Source of the DNA: Bacteroidaceae bacterium
Lineage (GTDB): Bacteria > Bacteroidota > Bacteroidia > Bacteroidales > Bacteroidaceae
Reading direction: 5' to 3'
Assembly (NCBI GenBank): GCA_017416805.1
Contig: JAFQBB010000051.1
Location: forward strand, 1-64,000
DNA: 64,000 nucleotides
In this document: positions 1 through 8,358 of the stretch, piece by piece
How the letters are laid out: each line of letters opens with the position of its first letter
How positions within the stretch are numbered: the first letter of the stretch is position 1
The notes under the pieces: generated by a model
The model's input: the letters and a program-made list of their open reading frames with translations, nothing else
Told to the model about the DNA's origin: nothing
Database searches by the model: none
Translations under genes and position numbers: made by a program

Positions 1-504
1 GATGTCGCTATAACGCGTCTGATACACCTCCACAGGCATGTCGGTAGTCACTTTGATGCGGCCGGGCTTTTCGATGGGGCACTCTTTGTCACACACATAG
101 TCAGTGATGCTTCCTCCATGCAGAGTCAACAAATCAGCAGGTTTTCGTGTCTCCATGCTTATCATGGCCCATACCGAACGGGCATAACCGATAGGCTTGC
201 CCTCCTTGTTGAGGATGGCAAAGTTACGGTCGGTGAAGAGGCGATAGACATTCTCCACCCACGTCTCTATGTTGAACGGCTCGTACTGGCGGGGCATATC
301 CTCCAGTTCGATGGCCAGACGCGAGAGCACCCATGTATAGTGGTTCTCGTTCAATTCGGCAATGCCGAATCCACGGTCGGCAGCATGGAACCCAGCACAG
401 TTCAGCAAGTGGTTTCCCAGCACACCCATGGTCAGCCGTCCCGTAAAGTCCACGTGGAAAGGCTCGGCCACGAAATTGTATGTACCTATTTTATTGTCGG
501 GCAT
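1..504 (-). CDS. Acyl-ACP thioesterase (partial, C-terminus beyond window)
   Basis: The first 168 codons are present and the gene runs off the left edge, so the C-terminal half cannot be judged. The product would release free fatty acids from acyl carrier protein in the cytoplasm. The translation starts MPDNKIGTYNFVAEPFHVDF and continues with a hot-dog-fold pattern including NHLLNCAGFHAADRGFG and WVLSRLAIELEDMP, as in the acyl-ACP thioesterase family (Pfam Acyl-ACP_TE). The ATG at 504 overlaps the last 14 bases of ilvN, so the two are translationally linked in the ilv operon. Placement after ilvN is a recurring arrangement in Bacteroides; that it links branched-chain precursors to membrane fatty acids is inference. 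Confidence 0.87.
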   Translation of the reverse strand, partial: MPDNKIGTYNFVAEPFHVDFTGRLTMGVLGNHLLNCAGFHAADRGFGIAELNENHYTWVLSRLAIELEDMPRQYEPFNIETWVENVYRLFTDRNFAILNKEGKPIGYARSVWAMISMETRKPADLLTLHGGSITDYVCDKECPIEKPGRIKVTTDMPVEVYQTRYSDI

Positions 505-1054
505 ATTCCTTTTCCTTATTATATTTTTCTTCGCGGAAACTCAGATATTCATTCAATCGCTCGAAGCAGCTGGTAGAGATGGCCACACGTCCCGAGCGCA
601 CGAATTGCAACACGATACCGAACTGCTGGAGTTCTTCGTAGAGAGAGGTAATCTCCTCACTCATGCCGTTCTTCTCCACTATGCAGAAGGTCGGGTTCAC
701 TTCCACCACACGTGCCGCATGGCGACGGATGATTTTCGATGCTATGGGATTAGCCTGAAAACCTGGTGTAGCCAACTTATAGAGGGCAATCTCGTGCTGA
801 TAGATTTCATCATCGGTGAAATAGTTGGCCTGAAGGACATCAATCTTGCGCTCAATCTGCTTCACCACCTTCTTTATCTCATCCTCCGTACACCATGCAG
901 TGATAGTATATTTATGGATACCTTTAATGGATGATGCCGATACGTTCAGGCTCTCAATATTGATTTGCCGACGGGTGAATACGGCTGTCACTTGGTTCAA
1001 AAGTCCTGCGATATTCTCCGAGTGGACTATCAGTGTATATAATGTTTTATCCAT
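491..1054 (-). CDS. ilvN: Acetolactate synthase small (regulatory) subunit
   Basis: Regulatory subunit of acetohydroxyacid synthase, which stimulates IlvB and gives it valine feedback sensitivity. The 187-aa product has an N-terminal ACT domain (about residues 4-75; MDKTLYTLIVHSENIAGLLN, then NIESLNVSAS) and the small-subunit C-terminal domain. A longer frame opens at 1084 inside the end of ilvB. I chose the ATG at 1054 because the protein then begins directly with the ACT strand, as in the family. It lies 23 bp after ilvB and overlaps the thioesterase start, which supports one transcript. Confidence 0.93.
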   Translation of the reverse strand: MDKTLYTLIVHSENIAGLLNQVTAVFTRRQINIESLNVSASSIKGIHKYTITAWCTEDEIKKVVKQIERKIDVLQANYFTDDEIYQHEIALYKLATPGFQANPIASKIIRRHAARVVEVNPTFCIVEKNGMSEEITSLYEELQQFGIVLQFVRSGRVAISTSCFERLNEYLSFREEKYNKEKEYARQ

Positions 1055-1077
1055 ATATTCTCTTTTTATTTTAGCAC

Positions 1078-2772
1078 TCAACACTCCAATAACATCTTGT
1101 CAACCGTTCCTCCAGGAGGAGTCATAGGCATCACGTTGCCCTCTTCGATGACGCAGGCTTCAAGGAGGAAAGGTCCGTCGGTGTCGAGCATTTCGCGGAT
1201 AGCCTCACGCAGCTCCTCGCGCTCCGTCACACGGCGGGCAGGGATGTTGTAGGCGGCAGCTATCTGCATATAGTCGGGGTTCATCATCGGTGTAAAGGCA
1301 TAGCGGCGTCCGAAGAACATGGCCTGCCATTGGCGCACGTTGCCCAAGTAGTTGTTGTTCATCAGTATCATCTTCACCGGTGCCTGTTGCTCCATGATGG
1401 TACCCAGTTCCTGGATGTTCATCTGGAAACCACCGTCGCCCATGAAGACACACACCTTGCGGTCGGGGCGTCCGAAAGTGGCCCCGATGGCGGCAGGCAT
1501 GCCGAATCCCATCGTACCGAGTCCGCCCGAGGTGACGATGCTCCGTTCCTTGGTATATTTGAAGTAGCGGGCAGCCATCATCTGGTTCTGTCCCACATCG
1601 GTCACCAGGATGGCTTCGTGATGTGCTTCTTCGCTGACGGCACGCACCACCTCACCCATGTTCAGCGGTCCTTCCGTGGGGTGTATCTCGGGTTCTATGA
1701 CGCGCTTGTTCTCTATCTCCGTCTGTTCGGCAAAACTTTCAATCCATTCGGTGTGCTTGGCTTCGGCCACCAGGTCGGTCAGGGCCTTCAGCGTCAGTTT
1801 GCAATTGCCCAACACCTCCACATCCACCTTCACATTCTTGTTGAACTCTGAGGGGTCAATGTCCATGTGTATCACCTTCGCCTGCTTGGCATAGGTGGCC
1901 AAGTTGCCCGTCACGCGGTCGTCAAAGCGCATACCCACGGCGATGAGCACGTCGCACTCGTTGGTCTTCACGTTAGGGGCCAGATTACCGTGCATACCCA
2001 GCATACCCTTGTTCAGCGGATGGTCTGATGAAAGAGCCGAAAGGCCCAATAGCGTACATCCACATGGCAGGTCGGCCTTCTCCACCAAGGCGCGCAGTTC
2101 GGCTTGAGCACCGCCCAGCTCCACACCCTGTCCCACGAGCACCAGCGGACGCTTGGCCTCGTTGATGAGTGCGGCGGCCTCCTCGAGACAGCCCTCCTTC
2201 GGCAGGGGGTTGGGGTCGTAGCTACGGATGAAATCGACCGTAGCCGGTTCGTAATCCACCATCTCCACCTGTGCATTCTTGGTGAAGTCGAGCACTACGG
2301 GGCCCGGTCGTCCGTTCTTGGCCAAGAAGAAGGCACGGGCCACAGCCCAAGCAATGTCCTTGGCTGAGCGTATCTGATAGCTCCACTTGGTGATAGGCTG
2401 CGTGATGCTCACGAGGTCCACCTCTTGAAAGGCATCGGTACCCAGCATGCCTGTAGGCACCTGTCCGGCAATCACCACGATGGGTGTACTGTCAATCATG
2501 GCATCGGCAATGCCCGTCAGTGTGTTTGTTGCACCAGGTCCGCTGGTCACCAGGCACACCCCCACTTCGCCCGACACGCGGGCAAATCCCTGTGCGGCAT
2601 GGGTGGCGCCCTGTTCGTGGCGTACCAGTATGTGGTTCAACGTGTCGCGATGACCATAGAGGGCATCAAACGTGGGCATGATGCTACCGCCGGGATAGCC
2701 GAAGAGGGTCTTCACCCCCTGGTGCTCCAACGAGCGCATCAGCGCTTCTGCTCCTGTTATTTGTTGTTTCAT
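1078..2772 (-). CDS. ilvB: Acetolactate synthase large (catalytic) subunit
   Basis: Thiamine-diphosphate enzyme that condenses two pyruvates to acetolactate, or pyruvate with 2-oxobutyrate to acetohydroxybutyrate: the first committed step of Val/Leu/Ile synthesis. The 564 aa have the usual three-domain layout. The N-terminal domain has the FGYPGGSIMPTFDAL signature and catalytic Glu in RHEQGATHAAQG, the middle domain has the FAD-binding fold, and the C-terminal domain has the TPP motif GDGGFQMNIQEL...NNNYLG. Length is normal. It sits between ilvD upstream and ilvN downstream. Translation starts at MKQQITGAEALMRSLEHQG. Confidence 0.96.
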   Translation of the reverse strand: MKQQITGAEALMRSLEHQGVKTLFGYPGGSIMPTFDALYGHRDTLNHILVRHEQGATHAAQGFARVSGEVGVCLVTSGPGATNTLTGIADAMIDSTPIVVIAGQVPTGMLGTDAFQEVDLVSITQPITKWSYQIRSAKDIAWAVARAFFLAKNGRPGPVVLDFTKNAQVEMVDYEPATVDFIRSYDPNPLPKEGCLEEAAALINEAKRPLVLVGQGVELGGAQAELRALVEKADLPCGCTLLGLSALSSDHPLNKGMLGMHGNLAPNVKTNECDVLIAVGMRFDDRVTGNLATYAKQAKVIHMDIDPSEFNKNVKVDVEVLGNCKLTLKALTDLVAEAKHTEWIESFAEQTEIENKRVIEPEIHPTEGPLNMGEVVRAVSEEAHHEAILVTDVGQNQMMAARYFKYTKERSIVTSGGLGTMGFGMPAAIGATFGRPDRKVCVFMGDGGFQMNIQELGTIMEQQAPVKMILMNNNYLGNVRQWQAMFFGRRYAFTPMMNPDYMQIAAAYNIPARRVTEREELREAIREMLDTDGPFLLEACVIEEGNVMPMTPPGGTVDKMLLEC

Positions 2773-2963
2773 ATATGTTTTTTTTAGGAGTTAGAGAAGT
2801 TATCACTCGCTTTGCTCGTTAGAAGTTAAAGGAGTTATCGCAGGCTTGCCTGCTAGCCAAATGTATAGCAAAACTATTGTTTTTTTGCTTCGCTCAAGGG
2901 AACTTCTCCTAGGTCCAAAGGGCCGATAACTCCTTTAACTCCTGTATCTCCTTTATCTCCTTA
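2773..2963. repeat. ilvD-ilvB spacer with 17-bp inverted repeat
   Basis: Noncoding spacer inside the ilv operon. A perfect 17-bp inverted repeat (2824-2840 and 2924-2940; AGTTAAAGGAGTTATCG and its complement) surrounds low-complexity GGAGTTA / AACTCC-type sequence. No T-run follows either arm, so it does not look like a strong terminator. It may be a folded spacer that modulates or protects the mRNA, or simply one of the palindromic intergenic repeats common in this genome. Confidence 0.6.
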
Positions 2964-4766
2964 TTATTCTACTATTCTCACTCCACCCTTGTCGGCCGAG
3001 CTCACCATGCTGGCATAGGCGCGGAGGCTCTTGCTCACCACACGGTTGCGGGTCACGGGTGCCATGGGGCGCGCGGCCAACTCCTCGTCGCTCAGTTTCA
3101 CGTTGATGGTGCGATTCGGGATATCTATCTCTATGATGTCTCCATCCACTATCTTTCCGATGTTTCCACCGGCGGCGGCTTCCGGACTGATATGTCCGAT
3201 GCTCAATCCCGAGGTTCCCCCCGAGAAGCGTCCGTCGGTTATCAGAGCACACTCCTTGCCCAGGTGTTTCGATTTGATGTAGCTTGTGGGGTAAAGCATC
3301 TCCTGCATACCCGGTCCGCCCTTGGGACCTTCGTGGGTAATCACCACCACGTCGCCACTCACCACCTTGCCTCCCAAGATACCGTCGCAAGCAGCCTCTT
3401 GCGAGTCGAACACTTTGGCGGGGCCTGTAAACTTCCAGATGCTTTCGTCCACACCGGCGGTCTTCACCACACATCCGTCCTGTGCAATGTTACCCTTCAA
3501 CACGGCCAATCCACCATCCTTCGAGTAGGCATGGGCCAGGTCGCGGATACATCCCTCGGCACGGTCGGTATCCAACTCCTTGTAGTAAGTAGCTTGCGAA
3601 CCTAGTTTGATATTGAACTTGCGGGCGGGTGCACTGGTATAAATACGTTTCGCCTCGTCATCCAATTCTCCTTTATTTATGTCAAACTTCGCTATCGCCT
3701 CACCCAGCGTCATACCATCCACGCGGCACACGTCGGTGTCGAGCAGTCCGCCCTTGGAGAGTTCGGCCAGGATATTGAGGATACCACCGGCGCGATTCAC
3801 ATCCTCGATATGGTACTTCTGTGTGTTGGGTGCCACCTTGCAGAGGCAGGGCACACGGCGAGAAAGCATGTCGATGTCGTCCATCGTGAAGTCGACACCC
3901 GCCTCATTGGCAATGGCCAGCAGGTGGAGCACCGTGTTGGTGGAGCCTCCCATGGCAATGTCCAGTGTCATGGCATTGAGGAACGCCTCGCGCTTGGCGA
4001 TGCTCAGGGGGAGCACACTCTCGTCGCCCTCCTCGTAGTATCTGTAGGCATTCTTCACGATGAGTGCTGCTGCATCCTTGAAGAGACGGGTACGGTTCTC
4101 GTGCGTAGCCAGGATAGTACCGTTGCCAGGCAGGGCAAGGCCCAGAGCCTCGTTCAGGCAGTTCATCGAATTGGCCGTAAACATACCCGAGCAGCATCCG
4201 CATCCGGGGCAGGCGTGGTTCTCAATTTCGGCCACCTCGTCGTCGCTCACGCTCGTGTCGGCACTCTTGATCATGGCATCAATCAGGTCGAGGTGCTGTC
4301 CCTTCCATTCGCCGGCCTCCATCGGTCCGCCGCTCACAAACACCGTGGGGATGTTCAGCCTCATGGCAGCCATCAGCATACCCGGGGTAATCTTGTCGCA
4401 GTTCGAGATGCACACCAGTGCATCGGCCTTATGGGCGTTGCACATATACTCCACCGAGTCGGCAATAATGTCGCGGCTGGGCAGGGAGTAGAGCATACCG
4501 TCGTGTCCCATGGCGATGCCGTCGTCCACGGCAATGGTGTTGAACTCGGCGGCAAAGCATCCGAGCCGTTCAATCTCGGCCTTCACCAGCTGGCCTATCT
4601 CGTGCAAGTGGGTATGTCCGGGTACAAACTGGGTGAACGAATTGGCGATGGCAATGATGGGTTTTCCTATCATCTCGCGTTTCATGCCGTTGGCCACCCA
4701 GAGGGCACGTGCCCCTGCCATACGGCGTCCCTGTGTGCTGAATGCGCTACGCAATGGATGTTTCAT
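2964..4766 (-). CDS. ilvD: Dihydroxy-acid dehydratase
   Basis: Iron-sulfur dehydratase that converts 2,3-dihydroxy-3-methylbutanoate and -pentanoate to the 2-oxoacids in valine, leucine and isoleucine synthesis. The 600-aa product is of normal length. It shows the IlvD/Edd signatures [20 protein letters not shown] and [19 protein letters not shown] with the expected cluster cysteines, and the C-terminal signature [23 protein letters not shown]. It is the first structural gene of the operon and lies directly downstream of the attenuator at 4785-4815. The start [20 protein letters not shown] matches the family. Confidence 0.97.
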   Translation of the reverse strand: MKHPLRSAFSTQGRRMAGARALWVANGMKREMIGKPIIAIANSFTQFVPGHTHLHEIGQLVKAEIERLGCFAAEFNTIAVDDGIAMGHDGMLYSLPSRDIIADSVEYMCNAHKADALVCISNCDKITPGMLMAAMRLNIPTVFVSGGPMEAGEWKGQHLDLIDAMIKSADTSVSDDEVAEIENHACPGCGCCSGMFTANSMNCLNEALGLALPGNGTILATHENRTRLFKDAAALIVKNAYRYYEEGDESVLPLSIAKREAFLNAMTLDIAMGGSTNTVLHLLAIANEAGVDFTMDDIDMLSRRVPCLCKVAPNTQKYHIEDVNRAGGILNILAELSKGGLLDTDVCRVDGMTLGEAIAKFDINKGELDDEAKRIYTSAPARKFNIKLGSQATYYKELDTDRAEGCIRDLAHAYSKDGGLAVLKGNIAQDGCVVKTAGVDESIWKFTGPAKVFDSQEAACDGILGGKVVSGDVVVITHEGPKGGPGMQEMLYPTSYIKSKHLGKECALITDGRFSGGTSGLSIGHISPEAAAGGNIGKIVDGDIIEIDIPNRTINVKLSDEELAARPMAPVTRNRVVSKSLRAYASMVSSADKGGVRIVE

Positions 4767-4784
4767 ATCATTCCTTTTTAACTC

Positions 4785-4815
4785 AAAAAGCCTCCCTCAC
4801 ATCTGTGAGAAAGGC
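4785..4815 (-). terminator. Intrinsic terminator of the ilv attenuator
   Basis: On the minus-strand transcript GCCTTTCTCAC (4815-4805), a 4-base loop AGAT and GTGAGGGAGGC (4800-4790) form an 11-bp stem with two G-U pairs, followed directly by five U (4789-4785). It lies 18 bp upstream of the ilvD start codon and about 60 bp after the leader peptide stop. This is the position expected of a conditional (attenuating) terminator. Confidence 0.88.
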
Positions 4816-4868
4816 CATCCGATTTACTCTTTATCTTTTATATCTTCGTACATTCCATATATATACAC

Positions 4869-4879
4869 GCCTTTCTCAC
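4869..4879 (-). promoter_or_regulatory. Antiterminator segment of the ilv attenuator
   Basis: The transcript segment GTGAGAAAGGC (4879-4869) is perfectly complementary over 11 nt to the 5' arm of the downstream terminator (4815-4805). It overlaps the stop codon of the leader peptide. A ribosome finishing the peptide would cover it and let the terminator form. A ribosome stalled at the Leu/Val codons upstream would leave it free to pair and prevent termination. Confidence 0.85.
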
Positions 4880-4974
4880 GCTCTTGATGTTTCCACCACG
4901 ACGTTGACTAGTAGTAGGCTGCTAATTCGTGCTATGTTTGTACTCAGAATCATATTTTCTCTTTGTTGTTTCAT
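4876..4974 (-). CDS. ilv operon leader peptide
   Basis: A 32-codon open frame between the promoter and ilvD. Its peptide contains the run S-S-L-L-L-V-N-V-V-V, with earlier Ile residues (IARIS and one more), so regulatory amino acids make up about a third of it. The codons are CTA CTA CTA GTC AAC GTC GTG GTG. The TGA stop lies inside the antiterminator segment. The ATG is 11 nt past the -7 element, so the 5' UTR is very short. Composition, position and the two mutually exclusive RNA structures mark it as a transcription-attenuation leader sensing Leu/Val (probably Ile) tRNA charging. It resembles the E. coli ilvGMEDA leader in logic only; the sequence is not similar. Confidence 0.88.
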   Translation of the reverse strand: MKQQRENMILSTNIARISSLLLVNVVVETSRA

Positions 4975-4984
4975 TTAACGACCG

Positions 4985-4992
4985 CAAAGGTA
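4985..4992 (-). promoter_or_regulatory. ilv operon promoter -7 element (TACCTTTG)
   Basis: TACCTTTG matches the Bacteroidetes -7 consensus TAnnTTTG on the minus strand. TTTG boxes lie upstream at spacings of 12 and 23, neither the ideal 19-21. It is the only good match ahead of the leader peptide. Confidence 0.75.
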
Positions 4993-5219
4993 AGTGTTTT
5001 CTTGCAAACAGCCAACAAATTCACGATATTTTTTCTGCTATATCTTTAAAATTGTAAGTCGAAGCAGGTTTTCGGCTACTTTTTGTCATGATGAGTGAGT
5101 TCTGGGTTCTGAGCCTTGAGTTCTGAGTGCCGCATGGCCAACTTAAATCCGCGTCATCTGCGTCATCTGCGTCTGAAAAATTAGTGCCGCATGGCCACTA
5201 GTCACTAGTCCCTAGTCCC
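4993..5219. other. Intergenic region between ilv leader and rlmH, short repeats
   Basis: No gene seen. It holds two copies of GTGCCGCATGGCCA (about 5128 and 5183), tandem TCATCTGCG units around 5155-5172, a GAGTTCTGAG direct repeat, and ACTAGTC/CCTAGTC repeats near 5197-5218. These resemble the low-complexity intergenic repeats elsewhere in the window. Confidence 0.6.
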
Positions 5220-5693
5220 TCACTCATGATGATACGGTTCCCCCCGTAATATCGTCATGGCGCGATAGATCTGCTCCACGAAGACGATGCGTATCATCTG
5301 GTGCGAGAAGGTCATCTTCGAGAGCGAGAGTTTCTCCTGTGCCGCCTGATAGATGCGGGGCGAGAATCCGTAGGGGCCACCGATGATGAACACCAGGCGC
5401 TTGCCCGTGGTGCTCAGCTTGCGCTCCATCCACGAGGCGAACTCCACCGAGCGGAACTCCCGTCCGTGCTCGTCCAGCAACACCACGGTGTCACCCGGCT
5501 GCAGGGCCTTCAGGATGAGGTCGGCCTCGCGCTCCTTCTGTTGCTCCTCGGTGAGGTTCTTGGTGTTCTTCAGTTCGGGGATTATTTCTACGTCGAAAGG
5601 AATGTAGTGCTTCGTGCGCTCCACATACTCATTGATGGCGGCTATATAATAAGGTTGTACCGTCCGCCCTACGGCCAATAGAATTGTCTTCAT
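5220..5693 (-). CDS. rlmH: 23S rRNA (pseudouridine-1915-N3)-methyltransferase RlmH
   Basis: SPOUT-class methyltransferase that uses SAM to methylate pseudouridine 1915 in helix 69 of 23S rRNA. The 157-aa length is typical. The C-terminal half carries the conserved IGGPYGF motif (IIGGPYGFSP), LSLSKMTFSHQMIRIVFVEQ and the terminal RAMTILRGEPYHHE that defines the family. The N-terminus MKTILLAVGRT is the usual first strand. It is monocistronic on the minus strand, with its own -7 element just upstream (5702-5709). Confidence 0.96.
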   Translation of the reverse strand: MKTILLAVGRTVQPYYIAAINEYVERTKHYIPFDVEIIPELKNTKNLTEEQQKEREADLILKALQPGDTVVLLDEHGREFRSVEFASWMERKLSTTGKRLVFIIGGPYGFSPRIYQAAQEKLSLSKMTFSHQMIRIVFVEQIYRAMTILRGEPYHHE

Positions 5694-5701
5694 CTTGGGT
5701 G

Positions 5702-5709
5702 CAAAGATA
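5702..5709 (-). promoter_or_regulatory. rlmH promoter -7 element (TATCTTTG)
   Basis: Exact TAnnTTTG match on the minus strand, 8 bp ahead of the rlmH ATG. The predicted mRNA would be nearly leaderless. No clear TTTG -33 box is visible. Confidence 0.65.
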
Positions 5710-5835
5710 ATGTTTTTTTATTGAAATATGTGGCATTATTTACACCTTGTTTAATCATTAATCTGAACATTACAAAAAACTTTCTGAAAATTCCTGTTGT
5801 TATTGCATAAAAAGAATCCTCAAAACCCTGCTTGA

Positions 5836-7299
5836 ATGACAACAAGAGCAATGATACTGGCTGGGGTCGCTCTGATGGGATACAACCTTGCCCAAGGACA
5901 ACCAGCACTGACTCGGGACAGCCTGTGCACACTGGCCGTACACTACAACAAACAACTGCTGATGGCCGAGGAACAGATGGACGCAGCACACTATGAACGG
6001 AAAGCGGCAAAGACGAATTTCCTGCCCAAACTGTCTGCCATGGGTACCTACATGTACAACCAGAAGGAGGTGTCGCTATTGAGTGACCGGCAGAAGGAGG
6101 AATTGAAGAGCATCGGGAGCCGTTTGGCCGGAACACTCTATGAGAGATTGGGTGAGCTGACAGGACAAAACACCCTGTTGGACAAATTGATACAGCCGCT
6201 GGTGTCTGTCGGCATAGCCTCTCCATTGGATGCTTTGGGACTTTCGTTGACCGAGGCGCTGAAAACCGACACCCGCAACATCTGGGCCGGCGGCGTCTCA
6301 CTGACACAACCCGTCTATATGGGTGGGAAGATACGCGCCTACTACAAGATTACCCGCTATGCCGAGCAACTGGCCTACACCCAATGGGAGGCCCGTCGCC
6401 AGGATGTCATACAGGAAGTCGATGCCACCTACTGGCTGGTGGTGTCGCTCTCAAAGCGGGAAGAACTGGCCGGAGATTTTGTGGAGCTGGTGCAGAATCT
6501 GGAAAACGATGTACGGAAAATGGCCGATGCCGGCATAGCGACACGCGCTGACGAGCTGGCCGTAAGGGTGAAAGTCAATGAGGCAAAAATGGCACTGACC
6601 CAAGCAAGCAACGGATTGAACATGAGCCGTATGCTGCTGTGCCAACTTTGTGGGCTCCCCTCCGACACCACCCTCCGGGTGGCCGATGAAATGACGGACG
6701 GCATCGCACTTGACCCCTCGGATGCCATAGGGCAGGCGGACATACAGACAACAAATCGGCCCGAACTGAAGAGTCTAGCCACCCTGCTTGAGATAACCCG
6801 CCAACAGGTGAACATCACCCGGGCTGCTTACCTGCCCACCATTGCACTGACGGGAAACTATCTGGCAAGCAACCCTTCATGCTTCAACGGGTTTGAACAC
6901 AAGTTGCGCGGAAGCTGGAACGTAGGGGTACAGGTAAGCATCCCGCTCTTCCAGTGGGGGGAAGGGACGTACAAGGTGAAAAAGAGCCGGACAGAGGTGA
7001 ATACCGCTAACCTGCGCCTGCAGGAAGCACGGGAAATGACAGAGTTGCAAGTGCACCAGTGCACCTACCAGCTGGATGAGGCTTACAAAAGGGTGGCACT
7101 GGCTGAAAGCAACCTGCCCAAAGCCGGAGAGAACCTGCGGTATGCCCAACTGGGATTCGCCGAAGGGGTGACCACCTACACCCAAGTCATGGAGGCCCAA
7201 ACCGCCTGGCTGGCGGCACAAGTCTCTCTGATTGACGCACAGATAAGTGTCAAGCTGGCCGAGTCGGAACTTCGGCGTGCATTGGGTACTTTGGAATAA
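5836..7299 (+). CDS. TolC-family outer membrane efflux protein
   Basis: Outer-membrane/periplasmic channel of a tripartite exporter. The 487 aa begin with a signal peptide (cleavage probably near residue 20, after AQGQ). The protein then shows the duplicated OEP pattern of long helices, with LTEALKTDTRNIWAGGVSLTQPVYMGGKI in the first half and GSWNVGVQVSIPLFQWGEGTYK in the second. Normal length for the family. It is the first gene of a four-gene plus-strand operon with an HlyD adaptor (37 bp later) and two ABC-2 permeases. Substrate unknown; small hydrophobic compounds or drugs are usual for such sets. Confidence 0.92.
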   Translation: MTTRAMILAGVALMGYNLAQGQPALTRDSLCTLAVHYNKQLLMAEEQMDAAHYERKAAKTNFLPKLSAMGTYMYNQKEVSLLSDRQKEELKSIGSRLAGTLYERLGELTGQNTLLDKLIQPLVSVGIASPLDALGLSLTEALKTDTRNIWAGGVSLTQPVYMGGKIRAYYKITRYAEQLAYTQWEARRQDVIQEVDATYWLVVSLSKREELAGDFVELVQNLENDVRKMADAGIATRADELAVRVKVNEAKMALTQASNGLNMSRMLLCQLCGLPSDTTLRVADEMTDGIALDPSDAIGQADIQTTNRPELKSLATLLEITRQQVNITRAAYLPTIALTGNYLASNPSCFNGFEHKLRGSWNVGVQVSIPLFQWGEGTYKVKKSRTEVNTANLRLQEAREMTELQVHQCTYQLDEAYKRVALAESNLPKAGENLRYAQLGFAEGVTTYTQVMEAQTAWLAAQVSLIDAQISVKLAESELRRALGTLE

Positions 7300-7335
7300 A
7301 AACGGATACAATGAACTTGAATAAAAATACAGGAT

Positions 7336-8334
7336 ATGGACAAAAAGAAAGAACAACACAGGAGCTGCATGTATGTATTGGGGCTGCTGGTATCATGTCT
7401 GCTTGGCGTGAGCCTCATAGGACTGCTTTTCCTCGGTTATCAGGAAGAATACATCGAAGGAGAAGCCGAAACCGACGAATACCGTGTGTCAAGCAAAGTC
7501 CCCGGACGTATTCTCGCCTACTATGTGAGCGAGGGAGACCGTGTGAAAGCCGGTGACACGCTGGTAAGGCTGACGGCACCGGACATCATGGCCAAATATT
7601 CCCAGGCGGAAGCCATACAATCGGCCGCAGAAGCCTTGAATGAAAAGAGCCATAGCCCTGCACGCATCGAAGTGTTGCAATCGGCCTATGAGATGTGGCA
7701 GAAGGCTTTGGCAGGACAGGTGATTGCTGAGAAGACTTTCAGCCGTATAGAACGCCTGTACCAGGAGGGGGTCATGAGTGCCCAGAAAAGGGATGAAGCC
7801 AAAGCAAATCTCGATGCCATGCTGGCCACCGAGAAGGCCGCGCGCTGGCAGTATGAAATGGCCCGGAAAGGGGCACAGGTCGAAGACAAGGAGATCACCG
7901 CCGCTCAGGTAAGACAGGCGCAGGGAGGGGTGGAGGAAGTGTTGTCATATGTGGACGAGATGATACTGACGGCCCCCATGGATGGTGAAGTGTCTGAAAT
8001 ATATCCGCTACGGGGCGAACTGGTGGGTAGCGGTGCGCCCATCATGAGCATAATGCTGACGGACGACCTGTGGGTCAGTTTCAATATGCGCGAAGATCAT
8101 CTGAAAGACTATCCCGTAGGCCGCTCTTTCCAGGCATATTCGCCCGCCCTAGAGATGAACATTCCCCTGCGCGTGACACACCTGAAAGACCGGGGGACGT
8201 ATGCCGCATGGAAAGCCACCAAGGTGACGGGGGATTTTGACCTGAAGACCTTCGAGGTGAAGGCTGTCCCTACCATACCGGTCAAGGGGCTGTGTCCGGG
8301 CATGAGTCTTGTCATCATCTCTACGGAAAAATAA
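7336..8334 (+). CDS. HlyD/EmrA-family periplasmic adaptor
   Basis: Membrane fusion protein that joins the inner-membrane permeases to the TolC channel. The 332 aa have one N-terminal membrane segment (about residues 14-36, VLGLLVSCLLGVSLIGLLFL). A split biotinyl-lipoyl domain follows, with first half VSSKVPGRILAYYVSEGDRV and second half TAPMDGEVSEIYPLRGELV, separated by a coiled-coil hairpin of about 120 residues. A beta-barrel domain follows. It is shorter than typical EmrA. It lies between the TolC gene and the permeases, consistent with one complex. Confidence 0.9.
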   Translation: MDKKKEQHRSCMYVLGLLVSCLLGVSLIGLLFLGYQEEYIEGEAETDEYRVSSKVPGRILAYYVSEGDRVKAGDTLVRLTAPDIMAKYSQAEAIQSAAEALNEKSHSPARIEVLQSAYEMWQKALAGQVIAEKTFSRIERLYQEGVMSAQKRDEAKANLDAMLATEKAARWQYEMARKGAQVEDKEITAAQVRQAQGGVEEVLSYVDEMILTAPMDGEVSEIYPLRGELVGSGAPIMSIMLTDDLWVSFNMREDHLKDYPVGRSFQAYSPALEMNIPLRVTHLKDRGTYAAWKATKVTGDFDLKTFEVKAVPTIPVKGLCPGMSLVIISTEK

Positions 8335-8358
8335 CAAAAAGACAAGGAGGGAAGAATC

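Noticed and set aside
2824-2940. 17-bp inverted repeat in the ilvD-ilvB spacer as a terminator
   Set aside because: No T-run follows on the transcribed strand, and termination there would uncouple ilvB from ilvD.
3810-4781. 323-codon plus-strand frame opposite ilvD
   Set aside because: His/Gly/Val-rich antisense shadow of a well-supported ilvD, without promoter or family resemblance.
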